64,000 nt of DNA from Flavobacterium sp. WC2421 (GCF_040822115.1 NZ_CP162004.1:186001-250000), one strand, 5' to 3'. Positions 53,793 through 63,301 are shown, counted from the stretch's first letter. Notes: generated by a model from the letters alone, not told the origin. Numbers and translations: made by a program.

Positions 53793-55142
53793 ATGCTAAA
53801 CATATCTGACAATAACAAAACGAATTCACCGAGTTTAAAAAAATTCAATACAATTAAAAACCTGAACTTGAATTCGAATTCAAAGATTTTAAACAAAATC
53901 ATCGTCTTGTTTTTTATTTTGGGAATATTAATTCTATTCCTTCCTTGGACGCAAAACATCTCAGGTTCTGGGGCTGTGACTACTTTAAAGCCCAACCAAA
54001 GACCGCAATCAATACAAAGTGTTATCTCAGGTCGAATAGAAAACTGGTACGTGCAAGAAGGCGATTTTGTCAATAAAGGGGATACTATCCTTTTCATATC
54101 TGAAATTAAAGAGGATTATATGGACCCAAATTTAGTGGCTAATACTCAAAAACAAGTTAATGCTAAGAAATTGTCTCTGGAGTCATATGGTTCTAAAGTA
54201 AAAACCATGACAGGTCAAATTCAGAATATTGAAAGTGAAAAAAAACTAAAATTAGAACAAGCACAAAACAAAATCAAACAGTCGCTTTTAAAAATAAAAA
54301 GTGATAGTATGGATTTAGTAGCGGTAAAAACCCAACTTAAGATTGCAAATACGCAGTTTGATCGTGCCGTACAGTTGAATAAAGAAGGTCTTAAACCACT
54401 GACTGATGTCGAGGATAAAAAATTGAAACTTCAAGAAGTAGAAGCTAAAATTATTACTCAGGAAAATAAATTCCTAACTAGTAAAAATGAATATATCAAT
54501 TCCAAAGTAGAAACCAACCGTATTACTGCTGAATACGCGGAGAAAGTATCCAAAGCACAAAGCGATCAATACACGGCTATGAGCAATCAATTTGATACCG
54601 AAGCACAAGTAAATAAATTAGAAAATCAATATGCAAATTATAGTATTAGAAACGGAATGTACTATATCAAAGCACCACAAAGTGGTTATGTAAACAGAGT
54701 GTTACAAGCAGGAATAGGCCAAACAGTAAAAGAAGGAACGCCTATTGTGAGCATTATGCCAGCACAGTACGACATTGCCGTTGAAACGTATGTTGACCCA
54801 ATAGATTTGCCCTTAATTAATAGAGGGGAAAAAGTGAGAGTCTGGTTTGATGGATGGCCAACAATCGTTTTCTCAGGTTGGCCTGATGTTTCTTATGGAA
54901 CTTTTGGCGGCAAAATTGTTGCTATCGAAAACTTCATTAGTGACAATGGAAAATACCGAATTCTAATTGCTCCAGACAAAGAAGAAGCTCCTTGGCCTAA
55001 AAAAATAAGTATTGGTTCAGGTGCCGAAACTATTGCCTTACTAGACACCGTGCCTATCTGGTTTGAAGTATGGAGAATTTTAAATGGGTTTCCACCAAAT
55101 TATTATAAAACAGACGTAAAAACAGTTAAAGAAAAAAAATAA
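53793..55142 (+). CDS. HlyD-family membrane fusion protein
   Basis: The 449-residue protein has a cytoplasmic N-terminus of about 35 residues, one transmembrane helix (36-53), a biotinyl-lipoyl-like segment (SVISGRIENWYVQEGDFVNKGD, near 80-100), and a coiled-coil hairpin (about 110-280). Its beta-domain (IKAPQSGYVNRVLQAGIGQTVKEGT) is followed by an adaptor region. It bridges an inner-membrane ABC transporter and a TolC channel. The ABC gene ends 3 bp upstream; the TolC gene overlaps its end by 1 bp. Confidence 0.9.
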   Translation: MLNISDNNKTNSPSLKKFNTIKNLNLNSNSKILNKIIVLFFILGILILFLPWTQNISGSGAVTTLKPNQRPQSIQSVISGRIENWYVQEGDFVNKGDTILFISEIKEDYMDPNLVANTQKQVNAKKLSLESYGSKVKTMTGQIQNIESEKKLKLEQAQNKIKQSLLKIKSDSMDLVAVKTQLKIANTQFDRAVQLNKEGLKPLTDVEDKKLKLQEVEAKIITQENKFLTSKNEYINSKVETNRITAEYAEKVSKAQSDQYTAMSNQFDTEAQVNKLENQYANYSIRNGMYYIKAPQSGYVNRVLQAGIGQTVKEGTPIVSIMPAQYDIAVETYVDPIDLPLINRGEKVRVWFDGWPTIVFSGWPDVSYGTFGGKIVAIENFISDNGKYRILIAPDKEEAPWPKKISIGSGAETIALLDTVPIWFEVWRILNGFPPNYYKTDVKTVKEKK

Positions 55143-56539
55143 TGAAACAACTTCTTATCCTTTTTCTATTCTTTGGATGTGTTGCTTTTGGACAATCCCC
55201 AAACGATAACTCTTACAAAGAGTTTACTTATAATGAGTTTTTGGGCTATGTCAAGAAATACCATCCACTAGTAAAAACAGCCAACTTAGAAATCAATAAA
55301 GCACAAGCTAATTTGATGATGGCACGCGGTGGATTTGACCCGAAAATTGAAGTTGATTTTAAAGAAAAACAATTTAAAGACAAAGAATATTATTCAATAC
55401 TAAACAGCAGTTTTAAAATCCCTACTTGGTACGGAATCGAAATAAAAGCGGGTTTTGACAACAATGACGGAATTTACTTAAATCCTGAAAACACAGTGCC
55501 TAACCAAGGTTTAACCTCTTTAGGAATCACGGTGCCACTAGGACAAGGTTTGTTTATCAATCAAAGAATGGCCGATGTACGCAAGGCAAAAATTCAGTTG
55601 AAACTGAGCCAAGCTGAACGAAAATTACAAGCAATCGCTGTTTTGTATGATGCCTCTATCGCCTATTTTAACTGGAAGAAAACCTATAATGAAGTTAAAC
55701 TATACGAAACCTACAGCAGCAATGCACAAATTCGTTTCAACGGTATAAAAGCATTGATAAAAGCAGGTGATAAACGTGCTATAGACAGTATCGAGGCTGG
55801 AATTAGCGTAAAAAACAGACTGCTTAATCTGGAGGACTCTAAATTAAAATTGAACAAAGCCAAGCTAGAGTTATCTAACTTTCTTTGGTTAGAAAATTCG
55901 ATTCCGCTAGAATTAGCTGATAGTCTTATTCCAGAAATAGCTGTGGATGCTAGTATTCAAGAAACATTAAAAACAAATGATTTAGTGAATTCTGATTTCA
56001 CATTGGACAATCACCCGAAAATTAATGCGCTTGAAAACAAAATCGAAATTTTGACTGTGGAAAAAAAGCTAAAAGCGAATATGCTACTGCCAAAAATTGA
56101 CGTGGGTTATTCTTATATCGCTGAACCCAGTTATATTGACAACTATCAATTTGAAAATTATAAAATTGGTTTGAACTTTTATTTTCCTTTGTTTTTACGA
56201 AAAGAACGCGGGAGTTTGAAACTAGCACAATACAAAATTCAGGAATCGGAGTTTACTTTGAATCTAGAACGCGTGCAACTTTCGAATAAAATAAGTGCTC
56301 AAAAAATAGAAATTCAGTCTCTGGAAAAACAAAATAAAATTATTAAAACACTGGCCGAAGATTATACTGTGATGCTAAAATCAGAGGAACGCTTGTTTAC
56401 TTTTGGCGAAAGCTCCCTGTTTTTAATAAACAGTAGAGAGAACAGTTTAATCAGTGCTCAGCTGGCTTCAATAGCTTTAGAAAACAGATATTTTAACTCA
56501 AATGCTGAACTTTTTAAAATTATGGCCAATCCTGATTAA
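55142..56539 (+). CDS. TolC-family outer-membrane efflux channel protein
   Basis: The 465-residue protein has a signal peptide (MKQLLILFLFFGCVAFGQ) and two internal OEP-type repeats. The first is around 25-230 (VKTANLEINKAQANLMMARGGFDPK), and the second around 285-460 (KINALENKIEILTVEKKLKANML). Long alpha-helical heptads fit the periplasmic tunnel. It completes a tripartite TetR-controlled system. No dedicated cargo gene lies next to it. Confidence 0.9.
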   Translation: MKQLLILFLFFGCVAFGQSPNDNSYKEFTYNEFLGYVKKYHPLVKTANLEINKAQANLMMARGGFDPKIEVDFKEKQFKDKEYYSILNSSFKIPTWYGIEIKAGFDNNDGIYLNPENTVPNQGLTSLGITVPLGQGLFINQRMADVRKAKIQLKLSQAERKLQAIAVLYDASIAYFNWKKTYNEVKLYETYSSNAQIRFNGIKALIKAGDKRAIDSIEAGISVKNRLLNLEDSKLKLNKAKLELSNFLWLENSIPLELADSLIPEIAVDASIQETLKTNDLVNSDFTLDNHPKINALENKIEILTVEKKLKANMLLPKIDVGYSYIAEPSYIDNYQFENYKIGLNFYFPLFLRKERGSLKLAQYKIQESEFTLNLERVQLSNKISAQKIEIQSLEKQNKIIKTLAEDYTVMLKSEERLFTFGESSLFLINSRENSLISAQLASIALENRYFNSNAELFKIMANPD

Positions 56540-56554
56540 ATAATTTAAAAATCG

Positions 56555-56562
56555 TACTTTTG
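56555..56562 (+). promoter_or_regulatory. Promoter -7 element of map
   Basis: TACTTTTG matches TAnnTTTG, 20 bp before the map ATG. Confidence 0.6.
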
Positions 56563-56582
56563 CCAACTGAAAATTAGAAAAT

Positions 56583-57401
56583 ATGATTATAGTTAAATCC
56601 CGTGAAGAAATTGAGTTAATGCGCGAAAGTGCCTTAATCGTATCGAAAACATTAGGAATGATTGCTTCTGAAATCAAAGAAGGAGTAACTACATTACATT
56701 TAGATAAATTAGCCGAAGAATTCATTCGCGACCACGGAGCTGTACCTAGCTTCCTTGGTTTATATGGTTTTCCAAACTCATTATGCATGAGCCCGAACGC
56801 GCAAGTAGTTCACGGAATTCCAAATAATACGCCTCTAGAAAGCGGTGATGTGATTTCGGTAGATTGTGGTGCATTTAAAAATGGATACCACGGAGACCAC
56901 GCTTATTCTTTTGAAATAGGTGAAGTTTCTCCTGAAACAAAAAAATTATTACAAGTTACCAAAGAATCTTTGTACGTAGGTATCCGCGAATTTAAAGCTG
57001 GGAATCGTGTGGAAGATGTTGGAAATGCTATCCAAAAATATACAGAATCTCATGGTTATGGTGTGGTTCGCGAATTAGTAGGACACGGTTTAGGGCAAAA
57101 AATGCATGAAGATCCTGAGATGCCTAATTACGGAAAACGCGGTCGCGGAAAACTGTTTGTTGAAGGAATGGTTGTTGCTATTGAACCTATGATTAATTTA
57201 GGAACTAGAAATATCAAACAATTAAAAGACGGTTGGACAATCTTAACTGCTGATGGGAAACCAAGTGCTCATTTTGAACATGATGTGGCTTTAATTGATG
57301 GCAAACCAGAGATCCTTTCTACGTTTGCTTATGTATATCAAGCATTAGGCATTGTGAGTAATGAAGAAGATGAATTTAGAAAAGTGCCATTAGTTTTATA
57401 A
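56583..57401 (+). CDS. map: Type I methionine aminopeptidase
   Basis: Map removes the N-terminal methionine co-translationally in the cytoplasm. The 272-residue protein shows the M24 pita-bread motifs: VVHGIPN (histidine), VISVDCGAFKNGYHGDHA (the two metal aspartates), GHGLGQKMHEDPEMP (metal His), AIEPMIN (metal Glu) and TADGKPSAHFEHDVALI (metal Glu and partner). The N-terminus starts with IIVKSREEIELM and has no long extension, so it is type Ia. It follows the TolC gene but has its own promoter. Confidence 0.96.
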   Translation: MIIVKSREEIELMRESALIVSKTLGMIASEIKEGVTTLHLDKLAEEFIRDHGAVPSFLGLYGFPNSLCMSPNAQVVHGIPNNTPLESGDVISVDCGAFKNGYHGDHAYSFEIGEVSPETKKLLQVTKESLYVGIREFKAGNRVEDVGNAIQKYTESHGYGVVRELVGHGLGQKMHEDPEMPNYGKRGRGKLFVEGMVVAIEPMINLGTRNIKQLKDGWTILTADGKPSAHFEHDVALIDGKPEILSTFAYVYQALGIVSNEEDEFRKVPLVL

Positions 57402-57431
57402 AATATAAATCCGAATTTATTAAAAACTTAT

Positions 57432-57492
57432 ATGGCCTTAAATGTCTTATATGGTTTGTAAATAACTTACCATTTAAGACATTTAAGGTCAT
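57432..57492. repeat. 24-bp imperfect inverted repeat (intergenic palindrome)
   Basis: Arms at 57432-57455 and 57469-57492 match as inverted repeats in 22 of 24 positions and are separated by 13 bp. The stem contains CCTTAAATGTCTTA and its complement. It lies 30 bp past map and 46 bp before the methyltransferase gene. It has no long T-run, so it is not a classical terminator. Similar TTAAATG palindromes seem, from memory, to be scattered in Flavobacterium genomes, but I cannot verify this. Confidence 0.75.
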
Positions 57493-57538
57493 TGAAGTAA
57501 AACTTAAACTTTTTTACAAAGATTCTTGCGAAATAAAT

Positions 57539-58372
57539 ATGAAAAAACTATTCAAACTCGTACTCAATACCATCCCTCGTCCTATTCTTATTCGTTTAAG
57601 TTATGTAGCGAGACCTGTTTTGGCTTTGGCCTTAAAAGGAACTGCTTTTACTGATCCTATTGACGGAAAAAGTTTTAAAACTTTCTTGCCGTATGGGTAT
57701 GGAACGCAACGAAATAATGTTCTTTCGCCAAGTACGCTTTCTTTAGAAAGACACCGTTTATTATGGTTGTACTTAAATGAAAAGACTGATTTTTTTAAAC
57801 CTGAACTCGTTTCAGGTTCCTCTGTTACAAATACAAACAGAATTAAATTACGAGATACTGAAATGAATTCAGCATTAAAAGTCTTGCATTTTGCTCCTGA
57901 ACAAGCATTTTATAAATTGTTTAGAAACCAAAAAAATCTAGATTACACCACAACCGATTTATTTTCACCTTTGGCAGATGTAAAAGCAGATATTTGTGAT
58001 TTGCCTTTTGAGGACAATCAGTACGATGTTATTTTATGTAATCATGTTCTAGAACACATTCCGGATGACACAAAGGCCATGCAAGAATTGTATCGCGTAC
58101 TAAAACCAGGCGGAATGGCTATTTTGCAAATCCCACAAGATTTGAAACGCGCGGTAACTTTTGCTGACGATACAATTACAGATCAAAAAAAACGTGCTGA
58201 AATTTTCGGGCAATACGATCATGTACGTATTTACGGTCGGGATTATTTTGATAAGTTAAGAAGCATTGGTTTTAAAGTAATCGAAGAAGATTACACCAAT
58301 ACAATTGCACTAGAATTAGTAGAAAAATACTGTTTAGCTAAAGGAGAAATCATCCCAGTTTGCTTCAAATAA
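57539..58372 (+). CDS. Class I SAM-dependent methyltransferase
   Basis: The 277-residue protein contains a Methyltransf_11-type core: acidic loop ADICDLPFEDNQYDVILCNH near residue 155, then VLEHIPDDTKAMQELYRVLKPGGMAILQIP. The N-terminal part (IPRPILIRLSYVARP) has no recognised domain, and residues 100-120 contain an unusually polar stretch. There is no clear motif I glycine triad; the SAM-binding region seems to start near LKVLHFAPEQAF. Substrate unknown. Confidence 0.82.
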   Translation: MKKLFKLVLNTIPRPILIRLSYVARPVLALALKGTAFTDPIDGKSFKTFLPYGYGTQRNNVLSPSTLSLERHRLLWLYLNEKTDFFKPELVSGSSVTNTNRIKLRDTEMNSALKVLHFAPEQAFYKLFRNQKNLDYTTTDLFSPLADVKADICDLPFEDNQYDVILCNHVLEHIPDDTKAMQELYRVLKPGGMAILQIPQDLKRAVTFADDTITDQKKRAEIFGQYDHVRIYGRDYFDKLRSIGFKVIEEDYTNTIALELVEKYCLAKGEIIPVCFK

Positions 58373-58469
58373 GTAAAAAGGGGAAACTATTTATAGTTTA
58401 GCATGCTCTTTGATACGCTATTAGTATGGCTTAAATTCTTATATTTACATTCTAGCAACTATAGAAAAC

Positions 58470-59726
58470 ATGCTCTACTCTTTTTTTCGAAAAATAATAT
58501 TGCTTTTTATAATCACCTCAGCTTCTGCTCAAGTAGAAACTGAAGTTGCTCCCCCATTTAATATCAAGACGGTTTCTTTTATCCAAAATAATCAAAATAC
58601 AATTCCTGTTTTTGAATTGGGTAGTGGGTTTCAATTACAATTTGATGACTTATACGGAAATGAAGCTGATTATTACTATGAAATTATCCATTGTGATTAC
58701 AATTGGGCACCTTCAGAAATACCAAAAAACGATTACTTACTAGGATTCGACAACCAAAGAATTCAAGATTACAGTAATTCTTTTAATACTTTACAGATAT
58801 ACTCTCACTACAATCTTTCCATTCCCAATCAATACACCCAACAATTACGACTTAGCGGAAATTATATATTGAAGATTTTAAATGAAAATAAAGAAGTTGT
58901 TTTTTCTAGAAAATTTATTCTTTACGAAGACTTGGTAACCGTTCCAATTCAAATAAAAAGAGCCCGAACAGTAGCCAATTTAGAATATAAACAAAATCTA
59001 GAGTTTTCTATAAAATCAACTACAATCAACTTTCAAAATCCCTTAAAAAATATTAAAGTAGTACTATTTCAAAATGACAAGTTGAACAATGCTATTAAAA
59101 ATATAGTGCCTCAATATACGATAGGTAACGATTTAATTTATAAATACGACACGGAAACCCAGTTTTGGGCGGGAAATGAATTTTTATATTTTGAGAATAA
59201 AGACATAAAAGTGGCCAATAATAATGTAGCTCGTGTGGATTCAAGCACTGATATTTATGGTGCCTATTTATATACTAATAACGCCCGAACAAATTTCCCT
59301 TACTCTTTACGGGAAGATATAGATGGTCGTTTTCTAGTTCGTAATATCAATGCTGAAAATAATGAAATCGAAGCCGATTATGCATGGGTTTATTTTAGTC
59401 TTTCCGCACCTACTTTTAGAATAAACAAAGACATTTACATCAACGGGATGTTCAACAACTATAGTTTGGCCCCAGAATACAAGATGGATTACAATGCTAA
59501 AAAAGGGATTTATGAAAAAGCGTTGCTAATAAAACAAGGATTTACCAATTATGAATATGTAGTATCTGATACGAAAGGAAACATCGATTATGAAAATGCA
59601 ATAGATGGAAATTTTTATCAAACCGAGAATAATTACTCCGTTTTAGTATATTACAGAGAAAATACCGATCGCTACGACAAGGTTATTGGCAAAGGAACCG
59701 CTAGTTCGATAAACATCATAAACTAA
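58470..59726 (+). CDS. Type IX secretion system plug protein (DUF5103 family)
   Basis: The 418-residue protein begins with a signal peptide (MLYSFFRKIILLFIITSASAQ) followed by the DUF5103 domain. Conserved features are GSGFQLQFDDL, YYYEIIHCDYNWAPSEI and, near the C-terminus, GMFNNYSLAPEYKMDYN. In flavobacteria the Plug protein occludes the SprA channel of the T9SS. This gene, together with gldB and gldC elsewhere in the window, supports a T9SS/gliding organism. No other T9SS core gene is next to it. Confidence 0.88.
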   Translation: MLYSFFRKIILLFIITSASAQVETEVAPPFNIKTVSFIQNNQNTIPVFELGSGFQLQFDDLYGNEADYYYEIIHCDYNWAPSEIPKNDYLLGFDNQRIQDYSNSFNTLQIYSHYNLSIPNQYTQQLRLSGNYILKILNENKEVVFSRKFILYEDLVTVPIQIKRARTVANLEYKQNLEFSIKSTTINFQNPLKNIKVVLFQNDKLNNAIKNIVPQYTIGNDLIYKYDTETQFWAGNEFLYFENKDIKVANNNVARVDSSTDIYGAYLYTNNARTNFPYSLREDIDGRFLVRNINAENNEIEADYAWVYFSLSAPTFRINKDIYINGMFNNYSLAPEYKMDYNAKKGIYEKALLIKQGFTNYEYVVSDTKGNIDYENAIDGNFYQTENNYSVLVYYRENTDRYDKVIGKGTASSINIIN

Positions 59727-59766
59727 AAAACATTGCGAAAAATAGCTCTACAAAATCAAAATTTCG

Positions 59767-59774
59767 TAATTTTG
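59767..59774 (+). promoter_or_regulatory. Promoter -7 element of apaG
   Basis: TAATTTTG matches TAnnTTTG, 31 bp before the apaG ATG. Confidence 0.55.
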
Positions 59775-59805
59775 TTGCTATTAAACACGTATTAAATACT
59801 TTAAG

Positions 59806-60192
59806 ATGGTTTCTCAAATTACAAGAGGCATAAAAATTTCCGTTTTGACTAGTTTTGAAGGCACTTACTTCAAAAACTATAAGATTCATTTTGCCTTTAG
59901 TTACGAGATTACAATTGAGAACCACAGTAAGGATTCGGTTCAACTAACTTCTCGTCATTGGGAAATTTTTGATTCATTAAATGATATAGAAATAGTTGAC
60001 GGTGAAGGCATAATAGGAAAAAAACCCGTTTTAAAACCTGGTGAGCTTCACACGTATAGTTCTGGTTGTCTTTTAGCTTCGCCTTATGGAGCTATGAAAG
60101 GGTACTTCAATATGATTAATTTCACTACTACAAAACCCTTTAAAGTATTTGTTCCTACCTTTAGATTAAGTGCACCATTTGCTTTAAATTAA
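59806..60192 (+). CDS. apaG: Protein ApaG
   Basis: ApaG is a small fibronectin-III-like fold protein. Bacterial members are linked to Co2+ sensitivity and Mg2+ homeostasis; the biochemical role is unsettled. The 128-residue product contains FSYEITIENHSKDSVQLTSRHWEIFD, GEGIIGKKPVLKPGELHTYSSG and MKGYFNM, which match the family. No signal peptide. It lies alone with its own promoter. Confidence 0.92.
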   Translation: MVSQITRGIKISVLTSFEGTYFKNYKIHFAFSYEITIENHSKDSVQLTSRHWEIFDSLNDIEIVDGEGIIGKKPVLKPGELHTYSSGCLLASPYGAMKGYFNMINFTTTKPFKVFVPTFRLSAPFALN

Positions 60193-60264
60193 TCTATTTT
60201 GTTTCTTTAGAATATATTTCGTTTTTCTTATACTTTCTTTATCAATTTTTTAAATTATCCTTTG

Positions 60265-60272
60265 TACTTTTG
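60265..60272 (+). promoter_or_regulatory. Possible pruA promoter, distal
   Basis: TACTTTTG matches TAnnTTTG, 95 bp before the pruA ATG. A closer candidate lies at 60312. Confidence 0.4.
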
Positions 60273-60311
60273 TTGTGCAATAAATTATTCGCAACATTTA
60301 GTGCAATTATC

Positions 60312-60319
60312 TATCTTTG
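60312..60319 (+). promoter_or_regulatory. Possible pruA promoter, proximal
   Basis: TATCTTTG matches TAnnTTTG, 48 bp before the ATG. Which of the two elements is used cannot be decided by sequence. Confidence 0.5.
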
Positions 60320-60367
60320 AATGTCTAATCTTATCTGTATTTAAACAGATTAAAAAATTACAATATC

Positions 60368-61996
60368 ATGCTAAAAGGATTTTTTCACGTACCAAAAGCG
60401 GTAAACGAACCAGTAAAAGGGTATGCACCAAATTCACCTGAAAAAGCAGCCGTACAAGCAGCTTACACTAAAATGTGGAATTCTAAAATCGATGTCCCTC
60501 TATATATTGGAAGCGAAGAAATTAGAACTGGAAATACAAAAAACATGTCGGCTCCTCACGACCACAAACATATTGTAGGAACATACCACCTTGCTGAAAA
60601 ATCACATGTTGAGAAAGCTATTGCTAATGCTTTAGAATCTAGAACAGCATGGGCAAACATGGCTTGGGAACAACGTGCAGCTATTTTCTTAAAAGCAGCT
60701 GAACTAATTGCAGGACCTTACAGAGCTAGAATCAATGCTGCAACAATGATTGCGCAATCTAAAAATATACACCAAGCAGAAATTGATGCTTCCTGTGAGC
60801 TGATTGACTTTTTACGTTTTAACGTAGAGTTTATGACTCAAATATACGGAGATCAACCAACGTCTACTTCAGATATGTGGAACCGTCTAGAATACAGACC
60901 CCTAGAAGGATTTGTATACGCGATTACTCCATTTAACTTTACAGCAATTGCTGCTAATCTTCCTGCAAGTGCTGCCATGATGGGTAACGTAGTGATTTGG
61001 AAACCAAGTGATAGCCAAGTATTCTCAGCACAAATTATTATTGAAGTATTCAAAGAAGCAGGAGTTCCTGATGGAGTTATCAATGTTGTTTTTGGTGATG
61101 CGTTAATGGTTACGGATACGGTTCTTGCAAGTCGTGATTTTGCAGGATTGCATTTCACAGGTTCAACTCATGTTTTCAAAGACATTTGGGCAAAAATTGG
61201 AACAAACATTCACCACTATAAAACATACCCAAGAATTGTGGGAGAAACTGGTGGTAAAGATTTTATCATTGCACACCCTAGCGCTAATGCGAAACAAGTT
61301 TCTACTGGAATTGTACGTGGCGCTTTCGAATTTCAAGGACAAAAATGTTCAGCAGCTTCTAGAGCTTATGTACCACAAAGTTTGTGGCCAGCGATTAAAG
61401 AACAAATTATCACTGATGTAAAATCAATGAAAATGGGTTCTCCAGAAGATTTTGGTAACTTTATCACAGCTGTTATTCATGAAGGTTCATTTGATAAATT
61501 AGCTGGTTTTATTGACCAAGCTAAAAAAGATGCAGATGCTGAAATCATCGTTGGAGGAAACTACGACAAATCAGTGGGATATTTTATTGAGCCTACAGTT
61601 ATCGTAACAACAAACCCTCATTACACCACAATGGCAACTGAATTATTCGGACCAGTAATGACTATTTTCGTTTACGAAGATGCGAAATGGGAAGAAACAC
61701 TGGAATTAGTAGATACTACATCTGAATATGCATTAACGGGAGCTGTTTTCAGTCAAGATCGTTATGCAATTGAAGTAGCAACCGTAAAATTACAAAATGC
61801 TGCTGGTAACTTCTATATCAATGATAAACCAACAGGTGCTGTTGTAGGTCAACAACCATTTGGTGGAGCAAGAGCTTCAGGAACAAATGACAAGGCAGGT
61901 TCTCCATTGAACTTATTGCGTTGGGCTTCTCCTAGAACAATCAAAGAAACTTTTGTTACTCCAGTTGATTACAGATACCCGTTTTTGGGAGAATAA
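60368..61996 (+). CDS. pruA: L-glutamate gamma-semialdehyde dehydrogenase PruA
   Basis: PruA (1-pyrroline-5-carboxylate dehydrogenase) oxidises glutamate semialdehyde to glutamate using NAD+ in proline degradation. The 542-residue protein is a stand-alone PruA, not fused to PutA. It contains the NAD-binding FTGSTHVF near 264, catalytic glutamate E293 (VGETGGKD), and nucleophile C327 (FQGQKCSAASRAY). No proline dehydrogenase gene is visible in the window. Confidence 0.96.
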   Translation: MLKGFFHVPKAVNEPVKGYAPNSPEKAAVQAAYTKMWNSKIDVPLYIGSEEIRTGNTKNMSAPHDHKHIVGTYHLAEKSHVEKAIANALESRTAWANMAWEQRAAIFLKAAELIAGPYRARINAATMIAQSKNIHQAEIDASCELIDFLRFNVEFMTQIYGDQPTSTSDMWNRLEYRPLEGFVYAITPFNFTAIAANLPASAAMMGNVVIWKPSDSQVFSAQIIIEVFKEAGVPDGVINVVFGDALMVTDTVLASRDFAGLHFTGSTHVFKDIWAKIGTNIHHYKTYPRIVGETGGKDFIIAHPSANAKQVSTGIVRGAFEFQGQKCSAASRAYVPQSLWPAIKEQIITDVKSMKMGSPEDFGNFITAVIHEGSFDKLAGFIDQAKKDADAEIIVGGNYDKSVGYFIEPTVIVTTNPHYTTMATELFGPVMTIFVYEDAKWEETLELVDTTSEYALTGAVFSQDRYAIEVATVKLQNAAGNFYINDKPTGAVVGQQPFGGARASGTNDKAGSPLNLLRWASPRTIKETFVTPVDYRYPFLGE

Positions 61997-62028
61997 TTAA
62001 CAAAAGTTAAAGTACTTTTAAAAATAAC

Positions 62029-62067
62029 AAAACCCACAAGAACCAATAGTGTTCTTGTGGGTTTTTA
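62029..62067. terminator. Bidirectional terminator
   Basis: Perfect 15-bp stem AAAACCCACAAGAAC/GTTCTTGTGGGTTTT with loop CAATAGT and T-run, between convergent pruA and the oxidoreductase gene. Confidence 0.92.
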
Positions 62068-62069
62068 TT

Positions 62070-63191
62070 TTAAATCAAAGAAACTTTTTTGCCTGTTTCG
62101 GCAGCTTCGTAAATAGCTTCTATAATTCGGACATCCTTTATTCCTTCTTCTCCAGTAATATGACTAGGTAATTTTTTATTTTCTAAAATCAATTTTCCTA
62201 TTTCATCAAGTTGCGTTTGCTGTTGATTTATTTCAGGGAAATTCAATTCTCCATTACTAGTTCTTCCTTTAAATGGTCCGTAACTTATAGCAGGACTTAA
62301 TTCAAAAAAACCATCATCAGCCGATGCAAATAACCTATCAACTCCACAATTATTAGTACTAGCGGAGTTACTAACTGCTCCACTTGGAAAATTCATTTGC
62401 CATGTAATCGATTCTTCAACCTCGGCATATTTAATTTTATTAGTAATGGGGCCAAATTGCGCCGTTACCGAAATAGGTTCTTCACCCAGTATATAGCGAC
62501 TCGCTTGAATGCAATAAATTCCTAAATTAACCAACGGCCCACCTCCCGACAATGCCTTTTTTTGATGCCAATCAATCGTATCGCCTGTATTATAACCTAA
62601 AGAAGTTTCTATTAAACGCACTTGACCAAAAACCTTTTCTTGACCCAATCGTTTCATCTCTAAATTATACGGTTCGTAATGCAAACGATAACCAACGGCT
62701 AATTGAACACCCGCTTTCTCGCAAGCGTCAATCATTTCTTGACAATCACTAGCCGTAACTGCCATAGGTTTCTCTACAATAACATGTTTTCCTGCCTTTG
62801 CAGCCCTAATCACATATTCCTTGTGCATCGCATTAGGCAAAACCACATAGACCAAATCAATGTCTTTGTTGTGAATGATGCTATCAAAATTTTGATAATT
62901 GTATTTATTTTTCTCTGGAATATTGTATTTCTTTCCCCAATCTACAGCTTTTGAAGGTGTTCCTGTTACAATTCCCGCTAAACGACAATATTTAGAAACT
63001 TGTAATCCCTCGGCTAAATATCCTGCATAACGACCCAATCCGATAAGAGCAATATTCAGTTTTTTTTCGTCATGAATGGCACTATTATTTTCAGCCAAGC
63101 TCATAAATGAAGGCAATGATGCCATTACTGTTGTTGCCCCAACTCCAATACCAAAATTATGTACAAAAGTGCGTCTAGATATTTTTTTCAT
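62070..63191 (-). CDS. Gfo/Idh/MocA-family oxidoreductase with Tat signal
   Basis: The 373-residue protein has an N-terminal twin-arginine signal (SRRTFVHNFGIGVGATTVM), with the RR in the expected SRRxF context. The Rossmann NAD(P)-binding domain follows (IALIGLGRYAGYLAEGLQ, near 47-64), then the motif VEKPMAVTASDC near 139 and the C-terminal GFO_IDH_MocA domain. Probably exported to the periplasm with bound cofactor by the Tat system. The substrate may be a sugar or inositol, but this is not established. Confidence 0.9.
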   Translation of the reverse strand: MKKISRRTFVHNFGIGVGATTVMASLPSFMSLAENNSAIHDEKKLNIALIGLGRYAGYLAEGLQVSKYCRLAGIVTGTPSKAVDWGKKYNIPEKNKYNYQNFDSIIHNKDIDLVYVVLPNAMHKEYVIRAAKAGKHVIVEKPMAVTASDCQEMIDACEKAGVQLAVGYRLHYEPYNLEMKRLGQEKVFGQVRLIETSLGYNTGDTIDWHQKKALSGGGPLVNLGIYCIQASRYILGEEPISVTAQFGPITNKIKYAEVEESITWQMNFPSGAVSNSASTNNCGVDRLFASADDGFFELSPAISYGPFKGRTSNGELNFPEINQQQTQLDEIGKLILENKKLPSHITGEEGIKDVRIIEAIYEAAETGKKVSLI

Positions 63192-63264
63192 TGTTCTCCG
63201 GTTTTAATTATCAGCTAAATAATAAGACAGTTGAAACTTTCGAATGTTACAAAATTTGGATAAA

Positions 63265-63301
63265 AAAAGAAACCCTACAAAAACACAAAGTCTTTGTAGG
63301 G
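63265..63301 (-). terminator. Intrinsic terminator of rsmG
   Basis: Stem CCCTACAAA/TTTGTAGGG (63273-63281 and 63293-63301) followed by a T-run on the minus strand, 49 bp past the rsmG stop. The rest of 63192-63349 holds no credible gene. Confidence 0.8.
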
